Shown here one piece after another: positions 7,602 through 14,101 of a stretch of DNA of 24,011 nucleotides. This DNA comes from JAOADN01 sp049323795 (GTDB taxonomy: Bacteria > Pseudomonadota > Alphaproteobacteria > Rhodobacterales > Rhodobacteraceae), in the NCBI GenBank assembly GCA_049323795.1, contig JBMOOH010000024.1, positions 1 through 24,011 on the forward strand, written 5' to 3'. The position numbers and the translations under genes were made by a program. The notes below the pieces were generated by a model. That model was not told the origin of the DNA and made no database searches. It saw nothing but the letters and a program-made list of their open reading frames with translations. Position 1 is the stretch's first letter; each line of letters starts with the position of its first letter.

Positions 7602-8315
7602 TCACAGCAGCACGAGGCCGAGGGCGATCGCCTTGGCGACGGCATGGGTGGAATTGTTCGCCCCGAGCTTCGACCGGGCGCTCTCGACATAGACCCGGAA
7701 CGTATGTTCGGAAATCGACAGCCATTCCGATGCTTGCGACCGGCTCAAGCCCATCGCAAGCATGGTCAGCGCATCCAGTTCGCGCGGGGACAGCCGCGCG
7801 CTCTCGTGGAAGTCGGTGCCCCTCTCCAGTTCCAGCGCCCGTTGATTGATGAAGTGCGCAACGAGGATGAGATCAGTCGTGTACTGGTCCTTGAAGCGGA
7901 GCCATCGCGCATCCGCGCAGCGGCTCGAGACGGTGAACATCGCGAACTGGCCCTTCGGCCCGCGGATCGGGATCGACAGCCCCTGGTTCCCCACGCCGGC
8001 TTCGAGCGCCTCCGACAGGAAGGCGCGAACCGGCTTCGATGTCCAGTCGAGCGTCTTCCAGTCGAGCGGCTGGAACCGGCTGAAGCACCCGCTGACCACG
8101 GGATCGATGCGCGAGTAATCCTGCTCGATGTAGCGATCGACCCAGGCGGGCGAATAGGTCAGCGCCGCATATTGGTGGCCGGAACCGCTGACGGAATGAT
8201 AGACCAGATGCTCGATATCCACTTCATCCCGCAGGGCGACGATGACCGCCTGAAGCTCGTCAAGCGTTCTTGCCTGTTGGAGTCGGGAAGAAAAGCGGTC
8301 CAGCCTGATCCGCAT
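7602..8315 (-). CDS. luxR: LuxR-family acyl-homoserine lactone receptor/regulator
   Basis: This 237-residue protein has an N-terminal autoinducer-binding domain and a C-terminal LuxR helix-turn-helix. The TraR-type ligand-pocket residues are conserved: Trp58, Tyr62, Asp71, Pro72, Trp86 and Gly112. The DNA-binding part begins LSPRELDAL (175-183) and continues through GLSRSQASEWLSISEHTFRV, ending in SKLGANNSTHAVAKAIALGL. The start at 8315 has GGGGGAGG 10 to 17 bases upstream. It overlaps the 3' end of the preceding small ORF by 56 bases in another frame, and luxI follows 86 bases later. It is the likely cognate receptor for the LuxI product. Confidence 0.95.
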   Translation of the reverse strand: MRIRLDRFSSRLQQARTLDELQAVIVALRDEVDIEHLVYHSVSGSGHQYAALTYSPAWVDRYIEQDYSRIDPVVSGCFSRFQPLDWKTLDWTSKPVRAFLSEALEAGVGNQGLSIPIRGPKGQFAMFTVSSRCADARWLRFKDQYTTDLILVAHFINQRALELERGTDFHESARLSPRELDALTMLAMGLSRSQASEWLSISEHTFRVYVESARSKLGANNSTHAVAKAIALGLVLL

Positions 8316-8475
8316 ATTTGCGCGCCTCCCCCGCCGGCTCTCCGGCCCTTTGCGCTATCTCGGCTGCAGCAAGTAGAGATGTATCGTCGAGTCGTTCGGC
8401 CAGTGCAGCAAGACCATTCGACTTTGCAAAAGTCTTCAGATCGGCCAGCACGTCCAAAATCCAGTCATACTGCAT
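8260..8475 (-). CDS. Small protein of unknown function overlapping luxR
   Basis: This ORF of 71 residues (from the ATG at 8475) starts MQYDWILDVLADLKTFAKSN and continues with GLAALAERLDDTSLLAAAEIA, an acidic amphipathic helical protein with no signal peptide or membrane segment. I recall similar W(I/V)LDVLADL...NGL proteins preceding luxR genes in other Rhodobacteraceae, but cannot check that here. Its last 56 bases overlap the start of luxR in a different frame, which suggests translational coupling. An in-frame start 13 codons earlier (8514) is possible. The SD at either start is weak. The function is unknown; a modulator of LuxR is a guess from position alone. Confidence 0.65.
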   Translation of the reverse strand: MQYDWILDVLADLKTFAKSNGLAALAERLDDTSLLAAAEIAQRAGEPAGEARKYADQAGPLFFPTPTGKNA

Positions 8476-8595
8476 TCCACACCCCGCGTGAAGAGTCCTG
8501 CCACCTGCGTTCACAACCTATACATGTTAATGTTTACTTGCGCAGGGCTGTGGGCAACTCGCCGAAAATGGGGAGAGGGACATGGGCAGAGGATT

Positions 8596-8622
8596 GATTT
8601 TCAAAGGCTTTGGTTGAAAATC
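8596..8622. repeat. AT-rich 9-bp inverted repeat upstream of the luxR block
   Basis: GATTTTCAA (8596-8604) is perfectly repeated inverted as TTGAAAATC (8614-8622) around a 9-base loop that itself contains AAAGGCTTT. It is strikingly AT-rich for this genome and lies about 120 bases upstream of the small ORF and between it and the ccr terminator. It could be an operator for the quorum-sensing block. No T-run follows on either side, so a terminator is less likely. The rest of 8476-8631 holds an AT-rich stretch (about 8517-8538) likely to contain the promoter, but no confident -35/-10 pair. Confidence 0.45.
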
Positions 8623-8631
8623 TGGCGTTCC

Positions 8632-8663
8632 GGAAAATATGTCGGAGGCATCCATCCACCGAC
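8632..8663 (-). terminator. Rho-independent terminator after ccr
   Basis: On the minus strand GTCGGTGG pairs with CCTCCGAC (7 of 8 pairs, one T-T mismatch) around the loop ATGGATG, followed by ATATTTTCC. It begins 11 bases after the ccr stop codon, as expected for an intrinsic terminator separating ccr from the quorum-sensing genes. Confidence 0.55.
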
Positions 8664-8673
8664 GGCACCGGCA

Positions 8674-9966
8674 TCAGGGACGCCTGCCGAGTTCGACGGC
8701 ATCCTCGAACGTCCGCAGTCCGGCAGCCGGAGCCTGCACCAATACCGCCATATTGCCCGGTTTGTGTTCGTTCCTGAGCATCTTCATGTGCGCGGCCGGT
8801 ATCTCGGCCCAGGGAAAGACCTCGGACATGCAGGGATCGAGCCGGCGTTCCAGCATCAGCTTGTTCGCGGCGCTCGCCTGCTTGAGGTTGGCGAAGTGGC
8901 TGCCCTGCACCCGCTTCTGGTGCATCCAGAGATAGCGCGCATCGAGCGTCAGGTTGAACCCGGTCGTGCCGGCGCAGATCACCACCATGCCGCCGCGCTT
9001 CACCACGAACACCGACACCGGGAAGGTGCTTTCCCCGGGGTGTTCGAAGACCAGGTCGACATTTACGCCCTTGCCGGTGATGTCCCAGATCGCCTTGCCG
9101 AACTTGCGGACCTCGGCGAACCATTCCTTGTATTCGGGGCTGCCGACCTTTGGCATCTGTCCCCAGCAGGTGAATTCCTTGCGGTTGATCGCGCCTTTCG
9201 CGCCGAGGCCCATGACGAAGTCGCGCTTCGATTCATCGCTGATGACCGCGATCGCGTTCGCGCCCGCCGTGTTGATGAGTTGGATCGCATAGGATCCGAG
9301 GCCCCCCGACGCACCCCAGACGAGCACGTTCTGGCCGGGCTTCAGCTCGTGCGGGTGGTGGCCGAAGAGCATCCGGTAGGTGGTGGCGAGCGTCAGCGTG
9401 TAGCAGGCCGACTCCTCCCACGTCAGGTGCTTCGGCCGGGCCATGAGCTGGCGGGCCTGGACGCGGGCGAACTGCGCGAAGGAGCCGTCCGGCGTCTCGT
9501 AGCCCCAGATGCGCTGGCTGGGCGAGAACATCGGGTCGCCGCCGTTGCATTCCTCATCGTCGCCGTCGTCCTGGTTGCAGTGGACGACGACCTCGTCCCC
9601 CACCTTCCAGCGCTTCACCTTGTCGCCCACCTTCCAGACGATCCCTGCCGCGTCCGACCCCGCGATGTGATAGGGTGCCCTGTGGCCGTCGAAGGGGCTG
9701 ATCGGCAGGCCGAGTGCGGCCCAGACGCCGTTGTAGTTGACCCCTGCCGCCATCACGAGGACGAGCACCTCCTGGCTGTCGATCCCGGGCGTATCGACGA
9801 CCTCGACCTGCATGGCGGTGTCGGGGCTGCCGTGACGCTCTCGGCGGATGGCCCAGGCGTACATCTGCTTCGGCACGTAGCCGGGCGGCGGCATCTCGCC
9901 CAGTTCGTAGAGGTCCTTCTCCGGCGCCTCGTAGGCCACCATCCTGCCGTTGCTGTCCAGAGCCAT
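8674..9966 (-). CDS. ccr: Crotonyl-CoA carboxylase/reductase
   Basis: Ccr catalyses the NADPH-dependent reductive carboxylation of crotonyl-CoA to ethylmalonyl-CoA, the key step of the ethylmalonyl-CoA pathway for acetyl-CoA assimilation. The 430-residue protein closely resembles the Rhodobacter enzyme as I remember it: MYAWAIRRERHG, VLVMAAGVNYNG, HCNQDDGDDEECNGGDPMFS, WGYETPDGSFAQF, VLVWGASGGLGSYAIQL and FEHPGE, ending in AVLVQAP...GLRTF. It is a medium-chain dehydrogenase/reductase without quinone-oxidoreductase hallmarks. ATGATG at 9969/9966 gives two possible starts; TTGAGGTCG precedes them, and MALD is the usual N-terminus. It follows a PlsB-like gene on the same strand and has its own candidate promoter. 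Ecm lies nearby on the opposite strand. Confidence 0.96.
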   Translation of the reverse strand: MALDSNGRMVAYEAPEKDLYELGEMPPPGYVPKQMYAWAIRRERHGSPDTAMQVEVVDTPGIDSQEVLVLVMAAGVNYNGVWAALGLPISPFDGHRAPYHIAGSDAAGIVWKVGDKVKRWKVGDEVVVHCNQDDGDDEECNGGDPMFSPSQRIWGYETPDGSFAQFARVQARQLMARPKHLTWEESACYTLTLATTYRMLFGHHPHELKPGQNVLVWGASGGLGSYAIQLINTAGANAIAVISDESKRDFVMGLGAKGAINRKEFTCWGQMPKVGSPEYKEWFAEVRKFGKAIWDITGKGVNVDLVFEHPGESTFPVSVFVVKRGGMVVICAGTTGFNLTLDARYLWMHQKRVQGSHFANLKQASAANKLMLERRLDPCMSEVFPWAEIPAAHMKMLRNEHKPGNMAVLVQAPAAGLRTFEDAVELGRRP

Positions 9967-10015
9967 CATCGACCTCAACCATTTCGCCGCAGCGCAGAAT
10001 CGCGCAGATGCCGAT

Positions 10016-10044
10016 GGTCTAGAATCGAGAAAGCAATTTTGCAA
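10016..10044 (-). promoter_or_regulatory. Candidate ccr promoter
   Basis: On the minus strand TTGCAA (10039-10044) is followed after 17 bases by TAGACC (10016-10021), about 50 bases before the ccr start. Both hexamers are partial matches. The -35 falls inside one of the ATTTTGCAA repeats, so a regulator bound there would compete with or contact RNA polymerase. Confidence 0.4.
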
Positions 10045-10068
10045 CCCCACAGAATGGAATTTTGTAAT
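10036..10068. promoter_or_regulatory. Two ATTTTG(C/T)AA repeats upstream of ccr, possible ScfR-type site
   Basis: ATTTTGCAAC (10036-10045) and ATTTTGTAAT (10059-10068) are direct repeats 23 bases apart, about two helical turns. They resemble the TTTGCAAA half-sites described for the short-chain fatty acyl-CoA regulators (PccR/RamB/MccR family). The match is degenerate and the spacing differs from the compact arrangement I recall for PccR, so the assignment is tentative. Confidence 0.35.
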
Positions 10069-10069
10069 T

Positions 10070-11485
10070 TTATGACTTTGCGGTTTCGACCGTCGCCTCG
10101 GTCGGCCCGGTTCCGGCACTCTCGTTCCCCAGGATGTCGCCGATCGAGGCCGCGTAGAACCGCAGAATCGGCCCCGCCTCTGCCGCAACGCAGAGAAGAT
10201 CACCGTCGCGCGTGATCAGCCGCCTCCGCTCGAGCGTATCGAGCGCCGTCTCGACCCGCGTCTCGACCGGCCCCGGCGGCACGGCGACATGCCGGCCCGT
10301 CACCGCGAGCCTCTCCGCCAGAGCATGCATGCGCGCCATCAGCTCCGGCCTGCGGATGGTCGCGTCGTCGCCCAGGGCCGCCGCCACCAGCGGTACCGGC
10401 GGCACCGGCATCACGGCGCGGATCTCGCCCATCAGCCGCAGCGCCAGCCGCTCGGTCGCATGCTCCACCCCCTCGGCCACGATGTCCGAGAGCGTCACCG
10501 GCGCGCCGAAGCTGACGGCCGCATAGCCGAAGCGCCGGAAGCGGCCCGTGAGCTTCCGCCAGGCATGCTTCAGCACGAACCGCAGGATCGACAGCGGATT
10601 GGTCCGGAACCGCCGCCGTCCTGCCTCGGCCGCCGCGATCAGGACACGGTCCTCGAACACCCGGTCGTAATTCAGCGCGACGGGGATGAACACGACCTCG
10701 CGCGCGCCGGGCCGCCAGCCCTGCACGATGTAGCTGAGGATCCCGAGCTTTGGCGGCCCGAGCCGCCCGTCGAGGCTGAGGCCGCCTTCGGGAAAGATCG
10801 CCTGGGTGACGCCCTCTTCGGTCGCCATCTGCACATACCGCGCCAGAACCCGGCGATAGAGCCCGTTGTCCGACCTGCGGCGGATGAAGTAGGCGCCCAT
10901 CGACCGGATCAGGCCCGACAGGGGCCAGATCCGCGCCCATTCGCCCACCGCGTAGGACAGCGCCGACCGGCTGGCAGCCAGATACGTGACCAGCACGTAG
11001 TCCATGTTCGACCGGTGGTTCATCACGAAGACGACCGTCGCCTTCCGGTCGATCGCGGCCAGCGCCTCGGCATCGAAGCGCTCGATCCGGACCCGGTAGA
11101 GGAGCCGCGCCACCTTCCGCGCCACCCGCGTCGCGATCCCGAAGTAGAGGAGCGCCGAGAACGACGGCACGATCTCGCGTGCATAGGACCGCGCCCGTTC
11201 GAGGGCCACGCTTTCCGGCTGCCCCGTCTCGGCCGCCGTTGCCACGACCGCCTCCATCACCTTGGGGTCATGCGCCAGCCGGACGATCATGTCGTTGCGG
11301 TGCATCAGCTTGAAGGGCTGGATCGGCCGTTCCAGCCGCTTGTTCAGTTCCGCCACCAGCCGCTCCATCCGGCGGCGGAGGAACCAGCGGACCGAGGGGA
11401 ACAGGAAGTGCGACAGGAACGACAGAAGGGCGAGGATCAGGATCAGCGTCAGAAGCCAGATCGGGATTTCGACGGTTCGCCACAT
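10070..11485 (-). CDS. Glycerol-3-phosphate/1-acylglycerol-phosphate acyltransferase (PlsB-like)
   Basis: This 471-residue membrane acyltransferase resembles PlsB, which acylates glycerol 3-phosphate in phospholipid synthesis. An N-terminal hydrophobic helix spans about residues 7-29. The acyltransferase motifs follow in order: NHRSNMD (156-162, the HX4D catalytic motif), GAYFIRRR (198-204 region), FPEGGLS (231-237) and VALNYDRVFED. It is shorter than E. coli PlsB (about 800 residues), as is common in alphaproteobacterial relatives. The ATG at 11485 is chosen because it begins just before the membrane helix; there is no obvious SD sequence. It lies upstream of ccr on the same strand and is divergent from ecm. 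It could supply both genes with one transcript, although ccr seems to have its own promoter. Confidence 0.85.
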   Translation of the reverse strand: MWRTVEIPIWLLTLILILALLSFLSHFLFPSVRWFLRRRMERLVAELNKRLERPIQPFKLMHRNDMIVRLAHDPKVMEAVVATAAETGQPESVALERARSYAREIVPSFSALLYFGIATRVARKVARLLYRVRIERFDAEALAAIDRKATVVFVMNHRSNMDYVLVTYLAASRSALSYAVGEWARIWPLSGLIRSMGAYFIRRRSDNGLYRRVLARYVQMATEEGVTQAIFPEGGLSLDGRLGPPKLGILSYIVQGWRPGAREVVFIPVALNYDRVFEDRVLIAAAEAGRRRFRTNPLSILRFVLKHAWRKLTGRFRRFGYAAVSFGAPVTLSDIVAEGVEHATERLALRLMGEIRAVMPVPPVPLVAAALGDDATIRRPELMARMHALAERLAVTGRHVAVPPGPVETRVETALDTLERRRLITRDGDLLCVAAEAGPILRFYAASIGDILGNESAGTGPTEATVETAKS

Positions 11486-11550
11486 GGGGGGCAGACATAC
11501 ACAGTGGCGAAGGTGCGGGCAAAACCGTTTCCACGCCGCAGCGCGGCGAA

Positions 11551-11579
11551 TTGACACGCAAGGATGTTGCCACTATCTC
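11551..11579 (+). promoter_or_regulatory. Probable ecm promoter
   Basis: A perfect -35 hexamer TTGACA (11551-11556) and TATCTC (11574-11579) are separated by exactly 17 bases. Predicted transcription would start near 11586, giving a leader of about 38 bases that contains the SD sequence GGAGG before the ecm ATG. The -10 matches only in its first three bases, as is often seen in this group. Confidence 0.55.
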
Positions 11580-11623
11580 CGCATCTTAGAAATAAAGTTG
11601 CTGTACGGATTCGGAGGCCCGAG

Positions 11624-13585
11624 ATGACCCAGAAGGACCAGCCCTGGCTGATCCGCACCTACGCGGGGCATTCCACGGCCGAGAAGTCGAATGCGCTCTA
11701 CCGCGCGAACCTCGCCAAGGGTCAGACAGGCCTGTCCATTGCCTTCGACCTGCCCACGCAGACGGGCTACGACAGCGACCACGTGCTGGCCCGGGGCGAG
11801 GTCGGCAAGGTCGGCGTGCCGGTCTGTCATCTGGGCGACATGCGGACGCTCTTCCAGGGCATCCCGCTCGACAGGATGAACACCTCGATGACGATCAACG
11901 CGACGGCCCCGTGGCTCTTGGCGCTCTACATCGTCGTGGCCGAGGAACAGGGGGCCGACGTCTCGGCCCTCCAGGGCACCGTGCAGAACGACATCCTCAA
12001 GGAATACCTGAGCCGCGGCACCTACATCCTGCCGCCGGAACCGTCGCTCAGGATGATCACCGACATTGCCGCCTACACGGGCGTCCACCTGCCGAAGTGG
12101 AACCCGATGAACGTCTGTTCCTACCACCTGCAGGAAGCCGGCGCGACGCCGGAACAGGAGCTCGCCTTCGCGCTCGCCACCGCCTGCGCGGCGCTCGACG
12201 GCCTGAAGGGCAAGGTTCCGCCAGAACAGTTCCCGGCGATGACCGGCCGCATCAGCTTCTTCGTGAATGCGGGTATCCGGTTCGTCACCGAGATGTGCAA
12301 GATGCGCGCCTTCACCGAACTCTGGGACGAGATCTGCCGCGACCGCTACGGCATCGCCGACGAACGCCACCGCCGCTTCCGCTACGGGGTGCAGGTGAAC
12401 TCGCTCGGCCTCACCGAGCAGCAGCCCGAAAACAACGTCTACCGCATCCTGCTCGAGATGCTCGCCGTCACCCTCTCGAAGAACGCCCGCGCCCGCGCGG
12501 TGCAGCTTCCGGCGTGGAACGAGGCGCTGGGCCTGCCCCGCCCGTGGGACCAGCAGTGGTCGATGCGGATGCAGCAGATCCTCGCCTGCGAGACCGACCT
12601 TCTCGACTACGGCGACCTCTTCGACGGCAACCCGGTCGTCGCCGCCAAGGTCGAGGAACTGAAGGACGGCGCCCGCGCCGAACTCGCCACGCTGGACGGA
12701 ATGGGCGGGGCGGTCGCGGCGATCGACTACATGAAGGCCCGGCTCGTGGAGTCGAACGCCGAGCGGATCGCGCGCATCGAGTCGGGCGAAACCGTCATCG
12801 TCGGCGTCAACCGCTGGCAGTCGGGCGAACCCTCGCCCCTCACGGCCGGGGACGGGTCGATCCTGACGGTCGATCCGGCGGTCGAGGCGGAGCAGGTCGC
12901 GCGGCTCGAAACCTGGCGCCGCACCCGCAACCCCGAGGCCGTCGCCAAGGCCCTCGCCGCGCTCCGCCACGCCGCCGAGACCGGCGCGAACGTCATGCCG
13001 GCCTCGATCGGGGCCGCGCGCGCGGGTGTCACCACCGGCGAATGGGCCGAGGCCATGCGCGCCGTTCACGGCGAATACCGGGGCCCCACCGGCGTGTCCC
13101 GCAACCCCTCGAACCGCACCGAGGGCCTCGACGAGATCCGCGCCGAGGTCGATGCGGTGTCCGCCCGCCTCGGCCGGCGCCTCTCGTTCCTGATCGGCAA
13201 GCCCGGCCTCGACGGCCACTCGAACGGCGCCGAGCAGATCGCCGCCCGCGCCCGCGACTGCGGGATGGAGATCGCCTACGAAGGCATCCGCCTGACGCCC
13301 GAGGCCATCGTCGCAGCCGCCGCCGACAGGTGCCCACATGTCATCGGCCTGTCGATCCTCTCGGGCAGCCACCTGCCGCTCGTCACCGACGTGATGGACC
13401 GCCTCCGTGCCGCCGGGCTGTCGCATGTCCCGGTCATCGTCGGCGGCATCATCCCCGCGGCCGACGCGGCCACGCTCCGCGCGAAGGGCGTCGCGGGGGT
13501 CTATACGCCGAAGGATTTCGAGCTGAACCGCATCATGCGCGACGTGGTGAGGCTCGCCGACCGCAAGGCGGAAGCAGCGGAATAG
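11624..13585 (+). CDS. ecm: Ethylmalonyl-CoA mutase (B12-dependent)
   Basis: Ecm (also called MeaA) converts ethylmalonyl-CoA to methylsuccinyl-CoA with adenosylcobalamin, two reactions after Ccr in the ethylmalonyl-CoA pathway. The 653-residue protein has the large substrate domain first (KGQTGLSIAFDLPTQTGYDS, NTSMTINATAPW, VQNDILKEY) and a C-terminal cobalamin-binding domain with GLDGHSNG (Asp530, His532, Gly535 of DxHxxG), LSILSGSH and VIVGGIIP. The NTSMTINATAPW motif separates Ecm from methylmalonyl-CoA mutase. Single-chain architecture and length are normal for Ecm. The start at 11624 follows TCGGAGGCCCGAG; upstream in-frame ATG or CTG codons have no SD. A candidate promoter with TTGACA lies 45 bases before the gene. 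Confidence 0.96.
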   Translation: MTQKDQPWLIRTYAGHSTAEKSNALYRANLAKGQTGLSIAFDLPTQTGYDSDHVLARGEVGKVGVPVCHLGDMRTLFQGIPLDRMNTSMTINATAPWLLALYIVVAEEQGADVSALQGTVQNDILKEYLSRGTYILPPEPSLRMITDIAAYTGVHLPKWNPMNVCSYHLQEAGATPEQELAFALATACAALDGLKGKVPPEQFPAMTGRISFFVNAGIRFVTEMCKMRAFTELWDEICRDRYGIADERHRRFRYGVQVNSLGLTEQQPENNVYRILLEMLAVTLSKNARARAVQLPAWNEALGLPRPWDQQWSMRMQQILACETDLLDYGDLFDGNPVVAAKVEELKDGARAELATLDGMGGAVAAIDYMKARLVESNAERIARIESGETVIVGVNRWQSGEPSPLTAGDGSILTVDPAVEAEQVARLETWRRTRNPEAVAKALAALRHAAETGANVMPASIGAARAGVTTGEWAEAMRAVHGEYRGPTGVSRNPSNRTEGLDEIRAEVDAVSARLGRRLSFLIGKPGLDGHSNGAEQIAARARDCGMEIAYEGIRLTPEAIVAAAADRCPHVIGLSILSGSHLPLVTDVMDRLRAAGLSHVPVIVGGIIPAADAATLRAKGVAGVYTPKDFELNRIMRDVVRLADRKAEAAE

Positions 13586-13643
13586 CGGCGCCCCGCACCC
13601 GCCGGTTTGCGCCAGATCAAGGAAACGGCCCGCACCGCCCCCT

Positions 13644-13674
13644 AGACCTCCGGCAATCGCTGTGCCGGAGGTCT
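13644..13674 (+). promoter_or_regulatory. 12-bp stem-loop sequestering the DUF6455 gene's ribosome binding site
   Basis: AGACCTCCGGCA (13644-13655) and TGCCGGAGGTCT (13663-13674) form a perfect 12-bp stem with a 7-base loop. The 3' arm contains the SD sequence GGAGGT and stops one base before the ATG at 13676. It lies 58 bases after the ecm stop. With no U-tract behind it, it is more likely an RNA switch controlling translation than a terminator of ecm, although it could do both jobs or act as a DNA operator. Confidence 0.65.
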
Positions 13675-13675
13675 C

Positions 13676-14041
13676 ATGATCATGATGTTCGACCGCCTCC
13701 TGTCCTGGTTCGACCGGGTCCGCGCCCTGCGCGAGGTCGACGGGCTCGACGAGCGCGAACTCGGGGATCTGGGCCTCTCGCGCGCCGGCCTGCGCAACGT
13801 GGTCGCCGCCCCGAGGGAGGTCACCGACCGCATGCTTGCCATGGCCGCACGTCACGGCCTCGGCCCGCAAGAACTGAGGGGTCACAACCAGGACATCGCC
13901 GGCATGGTCGAAAGCTGCCGGTCCTGCGAGTCGCTCGGCGCCTGCCGCGCCTTCCTGGCCGACCCCGGCGACGATCCTGCGCGCGCCGTCTTCTGTCCCA
14001 ACCACGCGACCTACGAAGCCCTCCGCGCCGCCCGCGACTGA
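13676..14041 (+). CDS. DUF6455-type cysteine-motif protein with DUF1127-like N-terminus
   Basis: This 121-residue protein has two parts. Residues about 5-45 resemble a DUF1127-type helix pair (LREVDGLDERELGDLGLSR), a pattern found in small RNA-binding-like alphaproteobacterial proteins. Residues 48-117 carry four cysteines as C81-x2-C84-x5-C90-x16-C107, with the last in FCPNHATYEAL, typical of DUF6455 proteins. The four cysteines could bind a metal or an iron-sulfur centre, but this is inferred. ATGs at 13676, 13682 and 13685 are possible starts. GGAGGT is 4 bases from the first and 10 from the second, so 13682 fits as well. The SD lies entirely inside a 12-bp hairpin. The biological function is unknown. 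Confidence 0.75.
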   Translation: MIMMFDRLLSWFDRVRALREVDGLDERELGDLGLSRAGLRNVVAAPREVTDRMLAMAARHGLGPQELRGHNQDIAGMVESCRSCESLGACRAFLADPGDDPARAVFCPNHATYEALRAARD

Positions 14042-14071
14042 GCGCTTTGCGCCGCCGCCAAGCATGGTCTA

Positions 14072-14095
14072 CCTCTGCCCGGGACAGGCAGGAGG
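14072..14095 (+). promoter_or_regulatory. Possible stem-loop over the deoD ribosome binding site
   Basis: CCTCTGCC (14072-14079) can pair with GGCAG(G)AGG (14087-14095) as an 8-bp stem with one bulged G and a 7-base loop. The SD sequence AGGAGG lies in the 3' arm, 6 bases before the ATG. It is weaker than the hairpins at luxI and at the DUF6455 gene and could be fortuitous. Confidence 0.35.
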
Positions 14096-14101
14096 AAACC
14101 C

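Noticed and set aside
11573..14065. 830-codon minus-strand frame antisense to ecm and the DUF6455 gene
   Set aside because: Low-complexity composition and no domain; ecm on the plus strand is unambiguous.
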